In this document: positions 8,872 through 18,505 of the stretch, piece by piece
Layout: each line of letters starts with the position of its first letter
How positions within the stretch are numbered: the first letter of the stretch is position 1
From: Agrobacterium tumefaciens
Lineage (GTDB): Bacteria; Pseudomonadota; Alphaproteobacteria; Rhizobiales; Rhizobiaceae
NCBI GenBank assembly: GCA_025560025.1
Contig: CP048486.1
Coordinates: forward strand, 682,001-746,000
Direction of reading: 5' to 3'
DNA: 64,000 nt
The notes under the pieces: generated by a model
Database searches by the model: none
The model's input: only the letters and a program-made list of their open reading frames with translations
What the model was told of the DNA's origin: nothing
Translations under genes and position numbers: made by a program

Positions 8872-9174
8872 ATGGTCCTGCGCAGGCATCGAGCAGAACC
8901 GTTGTGGGCAAGCCTGGCGGCTGGCGTTTTTGCCGCGCTGATGGGTGTCACCACCTCCGTCCAGGCGCAGCAATATCAGAATTTCGAAGTCACACCGGAC
9001 GGCCGCGGCGGTGCGCAGGGCACGGTCGGCGGGCGCAATTTCGAGGTCTATCGCAATTACGACCGGCCACCGGCCGGTGGCCGTGTGTCGCCTGAGACAA
9101 GGCGCGAGCAACGCAATGCCGTTCCGCAGCAGACCTGCATTATCGACGCCCAGGGCAAGACCCGCTGCAAGTGA
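8872..9174 (+). CDS. Small exported protein of unknown function
   Basis: A 100-residue protein with a clear signal peptide (basic MVLRRHR start, hydrophobic core, cleavage likely after VQAQ or nearby), leaving a mature part of about 65 residues rich in Gly, Arg and Gln, with two cysteines near the end (QQTCIIDAQGKTRCK) that could form a disulfide. The ATG at 8872 is preferred because GAAGGGAAGG lies upstream. I do not recognise the family; similar short exported proteins are common in Rhizobiaceae. DsbB is close by, but nothing else connects them. Confidence 0.65.
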   Translation: MVLRRHRAEPLWASLAAGVFAALMGVTTSVQAQQYQNFEVTPDGRGGAQGTVGGRNFEVYRNYDRPPAGGRVSPETRREQRNAVPQQTCIIDAQGKTRCK

Positions 9175-9320
9175 GCGTAGCAGCGTCTGATTTGCCGCCT
9201 TTTATCAACCGGGAATAAAATTCAATTTCCTTAAAAAGCAATCTATCGACTTAAACGGCCTGCAAGAAAGGGCGGCTATCTTCCCGGGTACAAGAGAAAA
9301 CAACTGTGCAGGGGCAAGAC

Positions 9321-9926
9321 ATGGCGAAGAAAGCAATCCGTCTCGCAAAGACTTTGGCAGTCGCTACCGGTATGGCGGCAAGTATCGCAACAACGGCACC
9401 GGCCGTTCCGCTTGGCGGCCTCGCGAAGAATCCCGTCGTATCGCGGCCCGGCCAGTTCATGACAACGAGCCGTCCGACCATCGCGCCAATCGCCTTTGCG
9501 AAATTCTGTGATAATGCCGCCGACCAATGTGTGCGGATTGGCGATCGCGACACGGTCGAGCTGACGAAACAGAAGCGTGCGGAGCTTCAGAGTATCAACT
9601 CCCAGATCAATAGCTCGATAATCTATGTCAGCGAATCGGCCGGACAGGACGAATGGAAGCTGAACCCGGCGAGCGGCGACTGCGACGACTACGCGGTGAC
9701 CAAGCGGCAGCGGCTCCTGCGCGCTGGTTGGCCCTCGGGCGCCCTGCGCATTGCCACCGCCCGCACCACTGATGGCATAGGCCACGCAGTTCTCGTCGTC
9801 AGCACAAGCCAGGGCGACCTGGTGCTGGACAACCGCACCAATGTCGTCAAACCGTGGAAATCCGTGGACTTGAAATGGATCAAGATTCAGTCGCACGAAA
9901 ACCCGCGTGTCTGGCTGAAACTCTAG
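9321..9926 (+). CDS. Bacterial transglutaminase-like cysteine proteinase (BTLCP)
   Basis: A 201-residue exported protein. After an N-terminal signal-like segment it has the BTLCP catalytic triad in order: C121 in SGDCDDYAVTKR, H155 in GIGHAVLVV and D170 in LVLDNRTN. The family (formerly DUF920) is a periplasmic papain/transglutaminase-fold group; the best-studied member, LapG, cleaves a biofilm adhesin under c-di-GMP control. ATG 9321 has AGGGGC just upstream; a GTG at 9306 is possible. No LapD-like partner is in the window, so the substrate is open. Its position next to a polysaccharide locus would suit a surface or biofilm role. Confidence 0.8.
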   Translation: MAKKAIRLAKTLAVATGMAASIATTAPAVPLGGLAKNPVVSRPGQFMTTSRPTIAPIAFAKFCDNAADQCVRIGDRDTVELTKQKRAELQSINSQINSSIIYVSESAGQDEWKLNPASGDCDDYAVTKRQRLLRAGWPSGALRIATARTTDGIGHAVLVVSTSQGDLVLDNRTNVVKPWKSVDLKWIKIQSHENPRVWLKL

Positions 9927-10189
9927 GTTCCGATTTCACGGGACCATATCTTTCAAACAGGACGGAGGGGACTTTGGCCCCCTTCAATTGCGCCGCTGAA
10001 AATTGTGAAAAATCGGCGCTGGCTCTGGTTATCGATACTATCGGAACCAGTATCCATCCTCCCAGAACCGTGTCCTTCAGCAAGGTTTTGGCGAAAGCCC
10101 ACATGCCTTCCAGCGGTCGGCTTTACCGGGCGAGAAGCATCCGCCTTGAACGCTCTTGACCCGGTGCCTGAGAGACAGTATCGCCAGCT

Positions 10190-10981
10190 ATGCCCAAGGT
10201 GCTAAACTGGATTCGCGGTCGTAAACAGCCTGCCCTCCGCGACGACCGGAGGCGGCGCAGAATAGACCTTGGCGACAGGCCGGTATCCTTTCCGATCTAC
10301 GCCATTGGCGATGTGCACGGCAGCCTGGATCTGCTCCTGCATGCGGAACGGAAAATCCTTGCGGACATGGCTGGCAACCCGTCTCCTGCTCTGGTCGTTC
10401 TCCTGGGTGACTACGTCGATCGCGGGCGCGATTCCTGCGGCGTTCTGGAACACCTGTTGCGACCACCACAGGCGCCGCTGCGTCGCATCGCGCTTTGCGG
10501 CAATCACGAGCAGCTCTTCAGCGATTTTCTCGAAAATCCGCAAGACAACATGCACTGGCTGGATTTCGGCGGTCGCCAAACGCTTTTGTCCTATGGCGTC
10601 GACATAGACTATTTCCTGCACAAGGGCCGTCTTCGGCTTCAGCCATTCAAGGATGCGCTGATCGGCGCCATTCCCCAGACCCACCGTCAGCTTTTGTCCA
10701 GCCTGCCAATCTATGCCCGCATCGGGCCTTACATCTTTGTGCATGCCGGTTTCAGACCTGGCACGCCGCTTGAGGCACAGACCGATGAGGATATGCTGTG
10801 GATCAGGGAACCCTTCCTTTCGGAAGGCGCGGGCCTAGAGCTTCTCGTCATCCACGGGCACACCCCGGTCGCGGAACCAGAGAGCGGCCCGCAACGTATC
10901 GGCATCGACACCGGCGCTTTTACGACGGGCAGGCTTACCGTTCTGAAACTCTCGGATGCCGGGCTGCACCTGATTTCCTGA
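10190..10981 (+). CDS. PP1-like metallophosphatase
   Basis: A 263-residue calcineurin-like phosphoesterase. It has every metal-binding motif of the serine/threonine phosphatase family: GDVHG at 40-44, GDYVDRG at 73-79, GNHE at 104-107, a histidine in FVHAGF and another in VIHGHTP. Such enzymes remove phosphate from Ser/Thr proteins or small substrates. It heads the large exopolysaccharide locus, which contains a bacterial tyrosine kinase at 20841, so a counteracting phosphatase role is tempting. Classical partners of that kinase type are low-molecular-weight tyrosine phosphatases, however, so the pairing is only inferred. Confidence 0.8.
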   Translation: MPKVLNWIRGRKQPALRDDRRRRRIDLGDRPVSFPIYAIGDVHGSLDLLLHAERKILADMAGNPSPALVVLLGDYVDRGRDSCGVLEHLLRPPQAPLRRIALCGNHEQLFSDFLENPQDNMHWLDFGGRQTLLSYGVDIDYFLHKGRLRLQPFKDALIGAIPQTHRQLLSSLPIYARIGPYIFVHAGFRPGTPLEAQTDEDMLWIREPFLSEGAGLELLVIHGHTPVAEPESGPQRIGIDTGAFTTGRLTVLKLSDAGLHLIS

Positions 10982-11004
10982 CGGCGTGCGCCTACCGTTC
11001 GTGA

Positions 11005-11034
11005 GCCCGTCGAACGCTTCCGTTCAAACGGGGC
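11005..11034. terminator. Imperfect hairpin between convergent genes
   Basis: GCCCGT and GAACG arms pair with CGTTC and ACGGGG around a CTTC loop, with a small internal bulge. It lies between the converging phosphatase and glycosyltransferase genes and has no T-run, so it is a weak terminator candidate. Confidence 0.4.
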
Positions 11035-11077
11035 GTGCTCCGGCACCAAGGCGGTCAGGATTCACCTGAAATCCGGA

Positions 11078-12295
11078 TTACTGACCGCTGAGGATGTTGC
11101 CAAGCGCCGTCATTTGCTGACGGTTCCATTCGACTGCATCTTCGAAGGCCTTGTTTCCGAGCGCCTCGCGCTGATCGCGGCTGGAGGAGATTTGTAGGAT
11201 AGCATCGGCAAAAGCCTGATGGTCACTGTCTTCCACAACGACCACGCCGCGGCGATAGCGCTCCGGCAACCCCCTTACGCCAGTTCGGCTGGTGATCGTC
11301 GGGATACCGGCCGCCAGGGCATCGAGCAGTTTTATATTGATGCCCGTGCCGAGTGCGATGGGGTTTATCGAGAGCGGCGCGCGCGTAAACGCATCCTTCA
11401 AGCGGTCCACACGGCCGAGTTTGACAACCCCTTCCCGGTCTTCGATCTTGCCGCATACGCTGCCGGCCACGACCAGACGAATATCCGGGCGTGCCGCCCT
11501 GACGAGAGGCAGGACGTTATCAAGGAATGCATTCAGGGAAATAATATTGGCATCATTGCCTGAGCCAAGGAACAGGAAGTCACTCGAGGTGAGGTCTTCC
11601 ACCCTTCCGTCAAGGTCGAGAATATGACTGACAGTTGCGACGGCCGGTGTCTCTTTGCCCAGCCGCTGCCTGAAGGTGCGCTCCTCTTCCTCCTGTATGG
11701 CGACAACCACATCGGCGCGGCGGAACGCTTTACATTCCACCTGCGGGGGTACCGAGAACCAATAGCCGTATTTATTGGCAGTGTTGATGAATGCCTTATG
11801 ACGGTCGGCAAAGGAATCATGGGTATCGAGGATGCGACGCACATCGTCAGGCAAGCCCAGAAAAGCCCTGGAATGAAAAGCATATTCCACGATAACGGCG
11901 TCAATTCCCAGCCGGCGCTGAATATCGCGGACCTGCCGGCCTATTTCAGGGTAATAAAACTCGTCGAGGTAATTGTAGAAACCACTGTCGTGACCGAGAA
12001 GCCGGTGAACCTTGCGGACGCCACGGAAAGCCTTGTGGCTGAACTTGAAACCGAAATCTTCGATGAAGCGGGTTTTCCAGTCTTCGCGGCGACGGGTTAT
12101 CTTATGGAAGTACCCGATCGAAAACTCGGTGGCGTGGGCCTCTTCCTCAAAATCCAGCACCATCGGCGTGTCGACATAAACGAAATGAACCTCGTGACCA
12201 AGCGCCCGCACGGCGCGGGTCAATTGCAGTATTCTGCTGCGATTCCCCTCGCTGGCAGGCACGGCTGGTATGGCTGAGATAAAAGCGATTTTCAT
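11078..12295 (-). CDS. Glycosyltransferase, GT4 family
   Basis: A 405-residue GT-B fold glycosyltransferase. The N-terminus MKIAFISAIPAVPASEGNRSRILQLTRAVRALGHEVHFVY is the usual acceptor domain, and the C-terminal half has PLSINPIALGTGINIKLLDALAAGIPTITSRTGVRGL, the nucleotide-sugar-binding EX7E-type region in a somewhat altered form. It would add one sugar to a lipid-linked repeat unit on the cytoplasmic side. The start at 12295 is one base after the stop of the pyruvyl transferase gene, so the two are translationally coupled. The 21-residue upstream extension overlaps that gene and is rejected. Donor and linkage are unknown. Confidence 0.85.
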   Translation of the reverse strand: MKIAFISAIPAVPASEGNRSRILQLTRAVRALGHEVHFVYVDTPMVLDFEEEAHATEFSIGYFHKITRRREDWKTRFIEDFGFKFSHKAFRGVRKVHRLLGHDSGFYNYLDEFYYPEIGRQVRDIQRRLGIDAVIVEYAFHSRAFLGLPDDVRRILDTHDSFADRHKAFINTANKYGYWFSVPPQVECKAFRRADVVVAIQEEEERTFRQRLGKETPAVATVSHILDLDGRVEDLTSSDFLFLGSGNDANIISLNAFLDNVLPLVRAARPDIRLVVAGSVCGKIEDREGVVKLGRVDRLKDAFTRAPLSINPIALGTGINIKLLDALAAGIPTITSRTGVRGLPERYRRGVVVVEDSDHQAFADAILQISSSRDQREALGNKAFEDAVEWNRQQMTALGNILSGQ

Positions 12296-12296
12296 A

Positions 12297-13631
12297 CTAT
12301 CGATCAACACTCTTGGAAAAAGTTTCGAATAATTGAAAATTGTTTTTTGACAGGCCAAGTACCTCCGGCAATTTCTGCCTCACGCGTTCACGAATGTCGT
12401 CAGCCTGATCGACGAATTGCAGCAGGGCATCCTTGAGGCCCTGATCCGTATAAAAAGCGGATGGCGACAGCAATTCGGATGCGGCTAAACCAAAATGCTG
12501 ATAGAGCCCCTCGAACTTGCCTTGATAAGCGACGCATGTGACGGGAACGCCTTTGCCAAGCCCGGCTATGGCAAGATGCATTCGGCCGCTGACAATTCCG
12601 TCAAGCTTGCCGGCGATGCCCTTGAGGACCGGGGCCGACCATTGGCCATCCAGATATCGAACCCGATCAGCCAGTGAAGCGGGCACGAGCCCAGAAATGG
12701 CCTGAAGGCAGAACTGGTCGCCAAAACCCTCCCGGTAGTCATGCGGAATAAGCAGCCAGCATACCGGCCGTTCATCAGCCACAAACCGCAACGCTTCAGC
12801 GCCGCGCGCGATGATCGTGTCAATCTGGTTGCGATCCGCATCCTTGAACAGCATCGGGTGCAGGTTGAACCCCATAACCCTGTAGCCCTCTGCACGTTTT
12901 TGCGCGATCCAGGCGCTCGTGTCCTCGTCAGGCTCCGAAGAAACGAGGCTGAAGGCTGAATCGGCCACCAGCGCCGCATGTGTCCTGGCGAAGGATTTAA
13001 GCCGGCCAAGGGACACCGGGTCACGTACATTAATCGCGACGTCAGGATGAAGCGCGCTATAAAACATCGAAAGAGCGGGGTGAGGCGTTTCGTTGAAACT
13101 GAAGCCCAGGATGACGTTTTTTATTCCTGCCGCTGCCGCCAAATCCGCGGCAGCCAGCAGTTTCGCACTCACCAGGGCATTGTAATAGCCGTCCATGACG
13201 TCAGCGCCGACGACAACCACACAATCATATTTTCTTGTCTTGAATTGCTGCTGCAGGGCACCGACGAAATCAGGCCTTCCGAAAATATCGACTGGAACAA
13301 AACCACGTGCGCTTAGAACATCGGCACATTCCAATCCGTTGACGACGACATCGACTTCGACGCGATCATTTATGGCCCGCGCGTGTTGCACCACCGCAGT
13401 GATCATCGCATCATCGCCGATGGAACCGAAGACGGTTCTGGGATCGCAGGCCACGATCAAAAGGCGCTTCAGAACGGTGCTCGCAGGGCGTGCAAACCGC
13501 AGCTTACGCTTCTCTTTCTGCAGGGCCTTGAAGAACTCGTCTATAGTCGGCTCCCTGTTGCGGCGTTCGTTGTACTTGACCCATTCACGGTGCAGCGGTG
13601 CGGGGAGGATCTTTTTTACGAGTTTACGCAT
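12297..13631 (-). CDS. Polysaccharide pyruvyl transferase
   Basis: A 444-residue protein of the polysaccharide pyruvyl transferase family, which adds ketal-linked pyruvate from phosphoenolpyruvate to sugars of an exopolysaccharide. Diagnostic segments are GSIGDDAMITAVVQHA near residue 70, the VVVVGADVMDGYY strand, and SGRMHLAIAGLGKGVPVTCVAYQGKFEGLY in the C-terminal domain, where SGRxH and K-F-G are family signatures. It overlaps the flippase gene upstream by 8 bases and is 1 base from the glycosyltransferase downstream, so all three form one operon. The finished polymer is therefore probably acidic. The sugar that is modified is unknown. Confidence 0.85.
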   Translation of the reverse strand: MRKLVKKILPAPLHREWVKYNERRNREPTIDEFFKALQKEKRKLRFARPASTVLKRLLIVACDPRTVFGSIGDDAMITAVVQHARAINDRVEVDVVVNGLECADVLSARGFVPVDIFGRPDFVGALQQQFKTRKYDCVVVVGADVMDGYYNALVSAKLLAAADLAAAAGIKNVILGFSFNETPHPALSMFYSALHPDVAINVRDPVSLGRLKSFARTHAALVADSAFSLVSSEPDEDTSAWIAQKRAEGYRVMGFNLHPMLFKDADRNQIDTIIARGAEALRFVADERPVCWLLIPHDYREGFGDQFCLQAISGLVPASLADRVRYLDGQWSAPVLKGIAGKLDGIVSGRMHLAIAGLGKGVPVTCVAYQGKFEGLYQHFGLAASELLSPSAFYTDQGLKDALLQFVDQADDIRERVRQKLPEVLGLSKNNFQLFETFSKSVDR

Positions 13632-15102
13632 GCGCTTCCTTCCGTGAGAGCACCTTGCTCATGACGAACATCAGCGCCGATCGCGCCTGTGTGCGGGCAA
13701 CCGTCGCCATGAGCAGGAAATAAGTGACGACGAACGTGGATCCGAGCAGGATGCCGGACAGAAAATCGCCAAGGCCCAGCCCGGCGATTTCAGGTCGCAT
13801 CCACTGAACCAGCGCAAAGCACAGACCGCTGGAGGCAAAACTCGGCAGCAATACAAGAGCGATGCGCCGGAGCGGGACATTCAGTTCGCGCGAGACAAAA
13901 AAGAAAGTGAAGGGCGTGGAGGCGAGTTGCCCAAAAACATAGACGATGACGAGTTCACCGATACTGTCTGTCGGTATCAGCAGGATCATGAGAATTGTCG
14001 CGACCGACTTGACGGTACCGGCAATCAGCACCTTGTTCGGACTTCCGCGCGCGGAGAGAAACGGGCCGTTCTGAAACTGCACACATTGCAAGGCACCAAG
14101 AAGAAGCAGGGGCCGTGCGATCTGATCCGCGCCCTGCCATTGCGCCCCGAACAGGACACGGCAGATCTCCGGTGCCAATGCGGCGAAAAGCACGAAGGCC
14201 GGTGTCGAGACGATTGCAGATATGGCAATCAGCTGCTTGTAAAGCTCCGCCATTCGCTCCCGCTCGTGCGATACACGGGAAAGCACCGTCAGGGACACGT
14301 CATAAAGCGCCGACTGAAGCAATTGCATCATAAGTTGATAGAGGCGGCTGCCAACGGTGTAGAGCCCGAAGGCCGCCACGCCGTATCGTCCGAGAATGAG
14401 AAAGTCGATCAGGCGCGTCGACCCGAACTCCACGATGCGCAAGCCGAGCGCCGACGAACCGAAACGAAGCAACCCGATGAAAGTATCCGGCTTGAGGGTA
14501 ACACCCGGAACCCAGTAGGGTTTTCGCCAGAGCCAGACGAGGTTAACGACAGTCGCGACATATCCTTGAACGACAAGGCTCCAGACGCCGAGGCCGGTAA
14601 TTGCGAAAATAATCGCAAAAGCACCGCCAATAATATTCGATATGAAGGTTCTGATCGCCAGCGGTTTGAAGGCGAGCGCACGCCGATAGTTCACCTCCTG
14701 AAAAAGGGAGGCTGTATTCAGCGGCAGCAATATGCAGATCGCCACGATGATTGGCGCCAATCCATCCACCTCGAACCAGCTTTCCAGCTCAGGCGAGAAC
14801 ACGCAAACAGTAGCGGCCAGCAGCGTCGCAACCGCGACCGAAACATAGAACGGCAGATTGACGTCACTGGGCTCCAGATCGCGTTTCTGCACAATCGCAT
14901 CCGCAAATCCGAATTCCGACAGCATCTGGATCAGCATCAGAACCAGACCGGCCGTGGCGACCATGCCGTAATCCGTGGGGCTGAGGAAACGGGCGAGAAC
15001 GATGAAGAGGATGGAGGTGAAAAGCTTTCCACCCCAGTTCTGGACAATGGACCAGAAAACTCCTGTCACGGCAGCATTGCCTATCGAGTCTGAGCTTGCC
15101 AT
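13624..15102 (-). CDS. Polysaccharide flippase, ExoT/Wzx type
   Basis: About 492 residues with 12-14 predicted helices. The N-terminal stretch NAAVTGVFWSIVQNWGGKLFTSILFIVLARFLSPTDYGMVATAG is typical of ExoT/WzxC-like flippases of the MOP superfamily, which carry undecaprenyl-linked repeat units across the inner membrane. ATG 15102 (MASSDSIG) is preferred over the in-frame ATG at 15135, which adds 11 polar residues; neither has a strong ribosome-binding site. It is the first gene of a leftward operon with the pyruvyl transferase and a GT4 enzyme. It is the second flippase in the window and is not close in sequence to the one at 2458. Confidence 0.85.
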   Translation of the reverse strand: MASSDSIGNAAVTGVFWSIVQNWGGKLFTSILFIVLARFLSPTDYGMVATAGLVLMLIQMLSEFGFADAIVQKRDLEPSDVNLPFYVSVAVATLLAATVCVFSPELESWFEVDGLAPIIVAICILLPLNTASLFQEVNYRRALAFKPLAIRTFISNIIGGAFAIIFAITGLGVWSLVVQGYVATVVNLVWLWRKPYWVPGVTLKPDTFIGLLRFGSSALGLRIVEFGSTRLIDFLILGRYGVAAFGLYTVGSRLYQLMMQLLQSALYDVSLTVLSRVSHERERMAELYKQLIAISAIVSTPAFVLFAALAPEICRVLFGAQWQGADQIARPLLLLGALQCVQFQNGPFLSARGSPNKVLIAGTVKSVATILMILLIPTDSIGELVIVYVFGQLASTPFTFFFVSRELNVPLRRIALVLLPSFASSGLCFALVQWMRPEIAGLGLGDFLSGILLGSTFVVTYFLLMATVARTQARSALMFVMSKVLSRKEAHA

Positions 15103-15329
15103 CAATTCACCGCCGGTCTTCCTCGGTCGCGGCATGTCATGCCGGACCTGCCCAAATCCATTCCCGATTTTGTGAAACCATGGCTTCGGCCTTGCGGGAT
15201 ACAGGACGCACCTTTTTCGGCAGGAGAACGACGGAAATCCGGCATCAGAAAATGGACTTTACCGGCCTTGCCTTCTGCCATGTGTCATTTCCTTCCAAGA
15301 AATCCGGTCAGGGAAAAGCCCGAACTCGC

Positions 15330-16565
15330 CTACGATGCGCGCAACGTCCTGTTCTCACTCTGCTTTGCCAAAACGTCCTCGTAGAGCTTCACGTAGTTCT
15401 CGCCGACACGGCGCGAGGTGGATTCCTCGACGATGTTTCCGAAATCGGCCTCCGTCGGCAATTCCTCGCGTGAAAGCGTCAAAACCCGACGAATGCGCGC
15501 GGCAAGGTCGGTGGCGTTGCCCGGTTCGAACAGCCAGTCGTGATTGGTCTCGCCGATAAGTTCAGGAATACCGCCGGAGGCTGCGCCGATGACCGGCACG
15601 CCCATGGCATAAGCCTCGTAGATCGTGCGTGGCGAAGGCTCGGCCCAGAAGGATGGGACGATAAGAACATCGATCTCTTCGAAAAATTCCTTCGGCTTCG
15701 CCCAGCCGATGAACTCGATCGGCAGATCACCGGCCTGAGCCTTGAACCGCTCGATGGAATCGTCCATCGCCTGGCCGGCAACCAGACAGCGCCAGTTGCC
15801 GTGGCCGACTTGCCTGAAAGCATCGACCATGTTGCCGACGCCCTTTTCCGTATTGATGCGGCCAATATAGCCGAAGGTCAGCGGCCGGTCGGCCCGGTCG
15901 ATCTGCCGGCGCGCTACAGGATCGCCCTCCGGAACCGTGCAGGAATAAAAGATGACGCGGCGCAGGCTTTCCGGAATGTGATGGAACAACCCGTGATTGA
16001 CGTGCGTCTTGAGGATTTCCGTACCGACGCTTGCAACCGCGCCAATATAACGCTGCGTGAATTTCTTGGTGAAATTCACCACCTGACAGCCAAGATGAAT
16101 GTGCTCGCACGGCTTGCCGCCCTTGAACATCGCAGCGTTGCCACACAGAAGGTCATATTCGCAGATCGTGTGAACGATCGGAATGCCGCGCTTATGAGCC
16201 GCCCGCCATACCAGTGTCGTGACGTCAAGCAAGGAATGGGTGTTGAGAACATCGGGCCTGAAATCGTCGAGTACAGCCTCAAACTGCTTCTCGACATCGA
16301 AATTCCATTGCTGCTTGAGCTTCTGCATCCGCCTTTGCTGCGGCGAATATTGCGGCCAGTCCTCAAGCCAGAAATCGTTGTTGTGGAACATCCGATAAAC
16401 GCTGACGCCGTTGCGCACGGTTTTTGGTTCGGCCTGCCGCTCTATGCAGGCGGCACCGACCTCATGTCCCATGGAGACGAGTTCCTCGGCCAGATGTTCG
16501 ACCGAGCGTTCGCATCCACCAACAATATGCGGCGGATAAAGGCTGCTGAGATGGAGAATTCGCAT
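15330..16565 (-). CDS. Glycosyltransferase, GT4 family
   Basis: A 411-residue GT-B enzyme. It opens with MRILHLSSLYPPHIVGGCERSVEHLAEELVSMGHEV, the glycine-rich acceptor-domain motif, and has FGYIGRINTEKGVGNMVDAF and EPSPRTIYEAYAMGVPVIGAASGGIPELI in the donor domain, where the two glutamates of the EX7E motif are E-P-S-P-R-T-I-Y-E. This is a retaining nucleotide-sugar transferase, probably acting on the polysaccharide repeat unit. It lies upstream of the flippase operon, with a gap of over 200 bases, and faces a long intergenic region. It resembles the enzyme at 25486 in its opening motif and domain order. Confidence 0.88.
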   Translation of the reverse strand: MRILHLSSLYPPHIVGGCERSVEHLAEELVSMGHEVGAACIERQAEPKTVRNGVSVYRMFHNNDFWLEDWPQYSPQQRRMQKLKQQWNFDVEKQFEAVLDDFRPDVLNTHSLLDVTTLVWRAAHKRGIPIVHTICEYDLLCGNAAMFKGGKPCEHIHLGCQVVNFTKKFTQRYIGAVASVGTEILKTHVNHGLFHHIPESLRRVIFYSCTVPEGDPVARRQIDRADRPLTFGYIGRINTEKGVGNMVDAFRQVGHGNWRCLVAGQAMDDSIERFKAQAGDLPIEFIGWAKPKEFFEEIDVLIVPSFWAEPSPRTIYEAYAMGVPVIGAASGGIPELIGETNHDWLFEPGNATDLAARIRRVLTLSREELPTEADFGNIVEESTSRRVGENYVKLYEDVLAKQSENRTLRAS

Positions 16566-17050
16566 GCGGATACGCTCTATTTTCCTTCATCGAAAATTTA
16601 TGTATCCACCCCGGCCTCGCCCATATACCCGAACTTTCGAGAACAAACGGGCATGTAGAAAAACAAAAAGCCGGAACGGATCTAACGTCTGAAAATATGA
16701 ATAACCAAAAATCTGCTTTTAAAGAGCACGGTAATCGACGCCATTTCAAGTCATTTTTTTCGCGGCGCGGCAAAAGCCATCCCGTGTTGCGAAAAGAACA
16801 GGTCTCGTGTTAGCTTCTTTTTATGAGAGACGTTCAGGCATAGGCGGGAAACTTTCGCCGTGCCAGATTTTGATACTACTGCTTTTTATATTTATTTCAT
16901 TTCAGAACCATGGATTTGATTGCGACGGAAAATGCCAAAAGCTTCCAGGACATTCTGACATTTTGACAGGCTTTGCTGCCATTTAAGCCAGCGTCGCCCC
17001 GCCCTATGGCGGCTACGCTAGACTTTCGCCCGGATTGCCAGGAGACGCAG
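16566..17050. other. Divergent intergenic region, 485 bases
   Basis: Non-coding sequence between the leftward glycosyltransferase and the rightward Tat-exported protein. It is AT-rich in the centre, around 16860-16920, and has TTGACA-like hexamers near 16960. It probably holds promoters for both directions. I found no hairpin, operator-like dyad or short gene that I can support. Confidence 0.5.
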
Positions 17051-18379
17051 ATGAACGGAAAACTGCCGGTTGCCATGGGCCGCCTGACACGGCGTGGTCT
17101 TCTTTCCGTCGCACCTGCGGCATTGGTCGCGGCTGCGGGCCTGCGTTCCACAACCGCGCAGGCTCAGCCCGTCGTTTCTGCCGACACGGAAGCATTTCTG
17201 GACAGTGTAGGCGTGTGTGGCCATTTTGCCCGTACGAAGGGCGTCTATCCGGAACGTTTCGAACATATCCTGCCGGAAATGGAAGCCCTTGGAGTGCGCC
17301 ACCTGCGTGACGAGGGCCTGATAACCGCTTCAGACCGCCGCAACAGCCCCGCATTCCAGCGCCTGCGCCAGATCGTGGCGGCGGATATTCGTCTCACCAT
17401 CATCTGTTACGATGATCTCAATCCTTACGTCTCCACGCCGCTAGACAGGATCGCGGATTTCTACGACTGGTGCGATGGCGGCGTCGAACTTTTCGAGGGC
17501 AGCAACGAACCTGTTTTAACGAAGGATCCCCAGAATGCGCCACGCCGCTCGGCGCAGCATCAGGCAGCACTTTACGAAACGGCCCGCTCCAATCCGCGCC
17601 TGAGCGCCATCGGCATTGTCGCACCGAGCTATATCCAGACGAACATACCGCTGGCGCTCAATCTTGAGGAGACGTGCGATTTCGGCAATATTCACCCCTA
17701 TGCCGGCATGGAGCATCCCGAAACAACCGGGCCAGGGCAGCTTTCAAAATTCGTGACGGCGTCGGCACCCATAGCGGCACGCCGGCCGATACTGGCCACG
17801 GAGATCGGATACCACACCTCGCTGAAGACCAAGAGCTTCCATTTCCCTGTCACCGAAGGCATCAAGGCGCGTTATATGCCGCGCACGCTCTTATGGTGTT
17901 TCATCAGCGGTATCCGCCGGTCCTATATTTACGAGATGGTCTCCAGTTTCGCTGACGATGAGACCAACCCCGAAACATCGTTTGGCCTGTTACGGCATGA
18001 CCTGAGCCGTACGCCGGCTTACGAGGCCGTCCGTGCCCTGCTTTCGCTTTGCAGGGCAAAGCGGCAGACGGCACCGGCTGAACGCCGCATCGATTTCCTC
18101 CAGAGCGATACCCAAAGAGTATCGCTGCGGCTGGCGAGACCAGATGGCGCTTTACTCGTGCCGGTGTGGCTTGCTGTCCGGGGCTGGCAATGGCCGGCGC
18201 GGATTGAGAATCCGCCTGTTGAACGTCCCACGGCTTTTTCGGTAACAGGCACACATAGCCAGGTCATCGCACACCGGTTCCACGATGATGGGTCCGTTAG
18301 CCAGCACGCCATTGTGCAGGAAGGGGGGCAATATAAGCTTCCCGCTAGCGATCAGCTCACGGTTCTGGAAGTGTTTTGA
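17051..18379 (+). CDS. Tat-exported glycoside hydrolase-like protein
   Basis: A 442-residue protein with a twin-arginine signal: LTRRGLLS followed by a hydrophobic alanine-rich stretch and an AQA cleavage site. ATG 17051 is preferred because GGAGA lies 6 bases upstream. The mature part looks like a clan GH-A TIM barrel: a GVRHLRDEG strand, then EGSNEP with a likely acid/base glutamate near residue 152, then ILATEIGYHT with a likely nucleophile near residue 251. This pattern suggests cleavage or transfer on a beta-linked glycan in the periplasm or outside. The exact GH family cannot be assigned by eye. It starts the rightward arm of the exopolysaccharide locus. Confidence 0.7.
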   Translation: MNGKLPVAMGRLTRRGLLSVAPAALVAAAGLRSTTAQAQPVVSADTEAFLDSVGVCGHFARTKGVYPERFEHILPEMEALGVRHLRDEGLITASDRRNSPAFQRLRQIVAADIRLTIICYDDLNPYVSTPLDRIADFYDWCDGGVELFEGSNEPVLTKDPQNAPRRSAQHQAALYETARSNPRLSAIGIVAPSYIQTNIPLALNLEETCDFGNIHPYAGMEHPETTGPGQLSKFVTASAPIAARRPILATEIGYHTSLKTKSFHFPVTEGIKARYMPRTLLWCFISGIRRSYIYEMVSSFADDETNPETSFGLLRHDLSRTPAYEAVRALLSLCRAKRQTAPAERRIDFLQSDTQRVSLRLARPDGALLVPVWLAVRGWQWPARIENPPVERPTAFSVTGTHSQVIAHRFHDDGSVSQHAIVQEGGQYKLPASDQLTVLEVF

Positions 18380-18384
18380 GTGAT

Positions 18385-18415
18385 ATAAAACCGGAATTCC
18401 ACCCCTCGGTTTTAT
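18385..18415 (+). terminator. Hairpin after the glycosidase-like gene
   Basis: ATAAAACCG at 18385-18393 pairs with CGGTTTTAT at 18407-18415 around a 13-base loop, just after the stop codon. The T-rich right arm makes it a plausible terminator. Confidence 0.5.
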
Positions 18416-18505
18416 GCATTGCCTCGGTCGGCTGCATGCTGTGAAATGCGGAAATACAGACTGCACGAACGAGCGGCCAGATATTATTAAATATATTTTT
18501 TGTAG

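Noticed and set aside
13927..15093. A 388-codon rightward frame opposite the second flippase gene
   Set aside because: It is antisense to an unmistakable polytopic membrane protein, and is rich in Arg, Asp and Gln with no domain.
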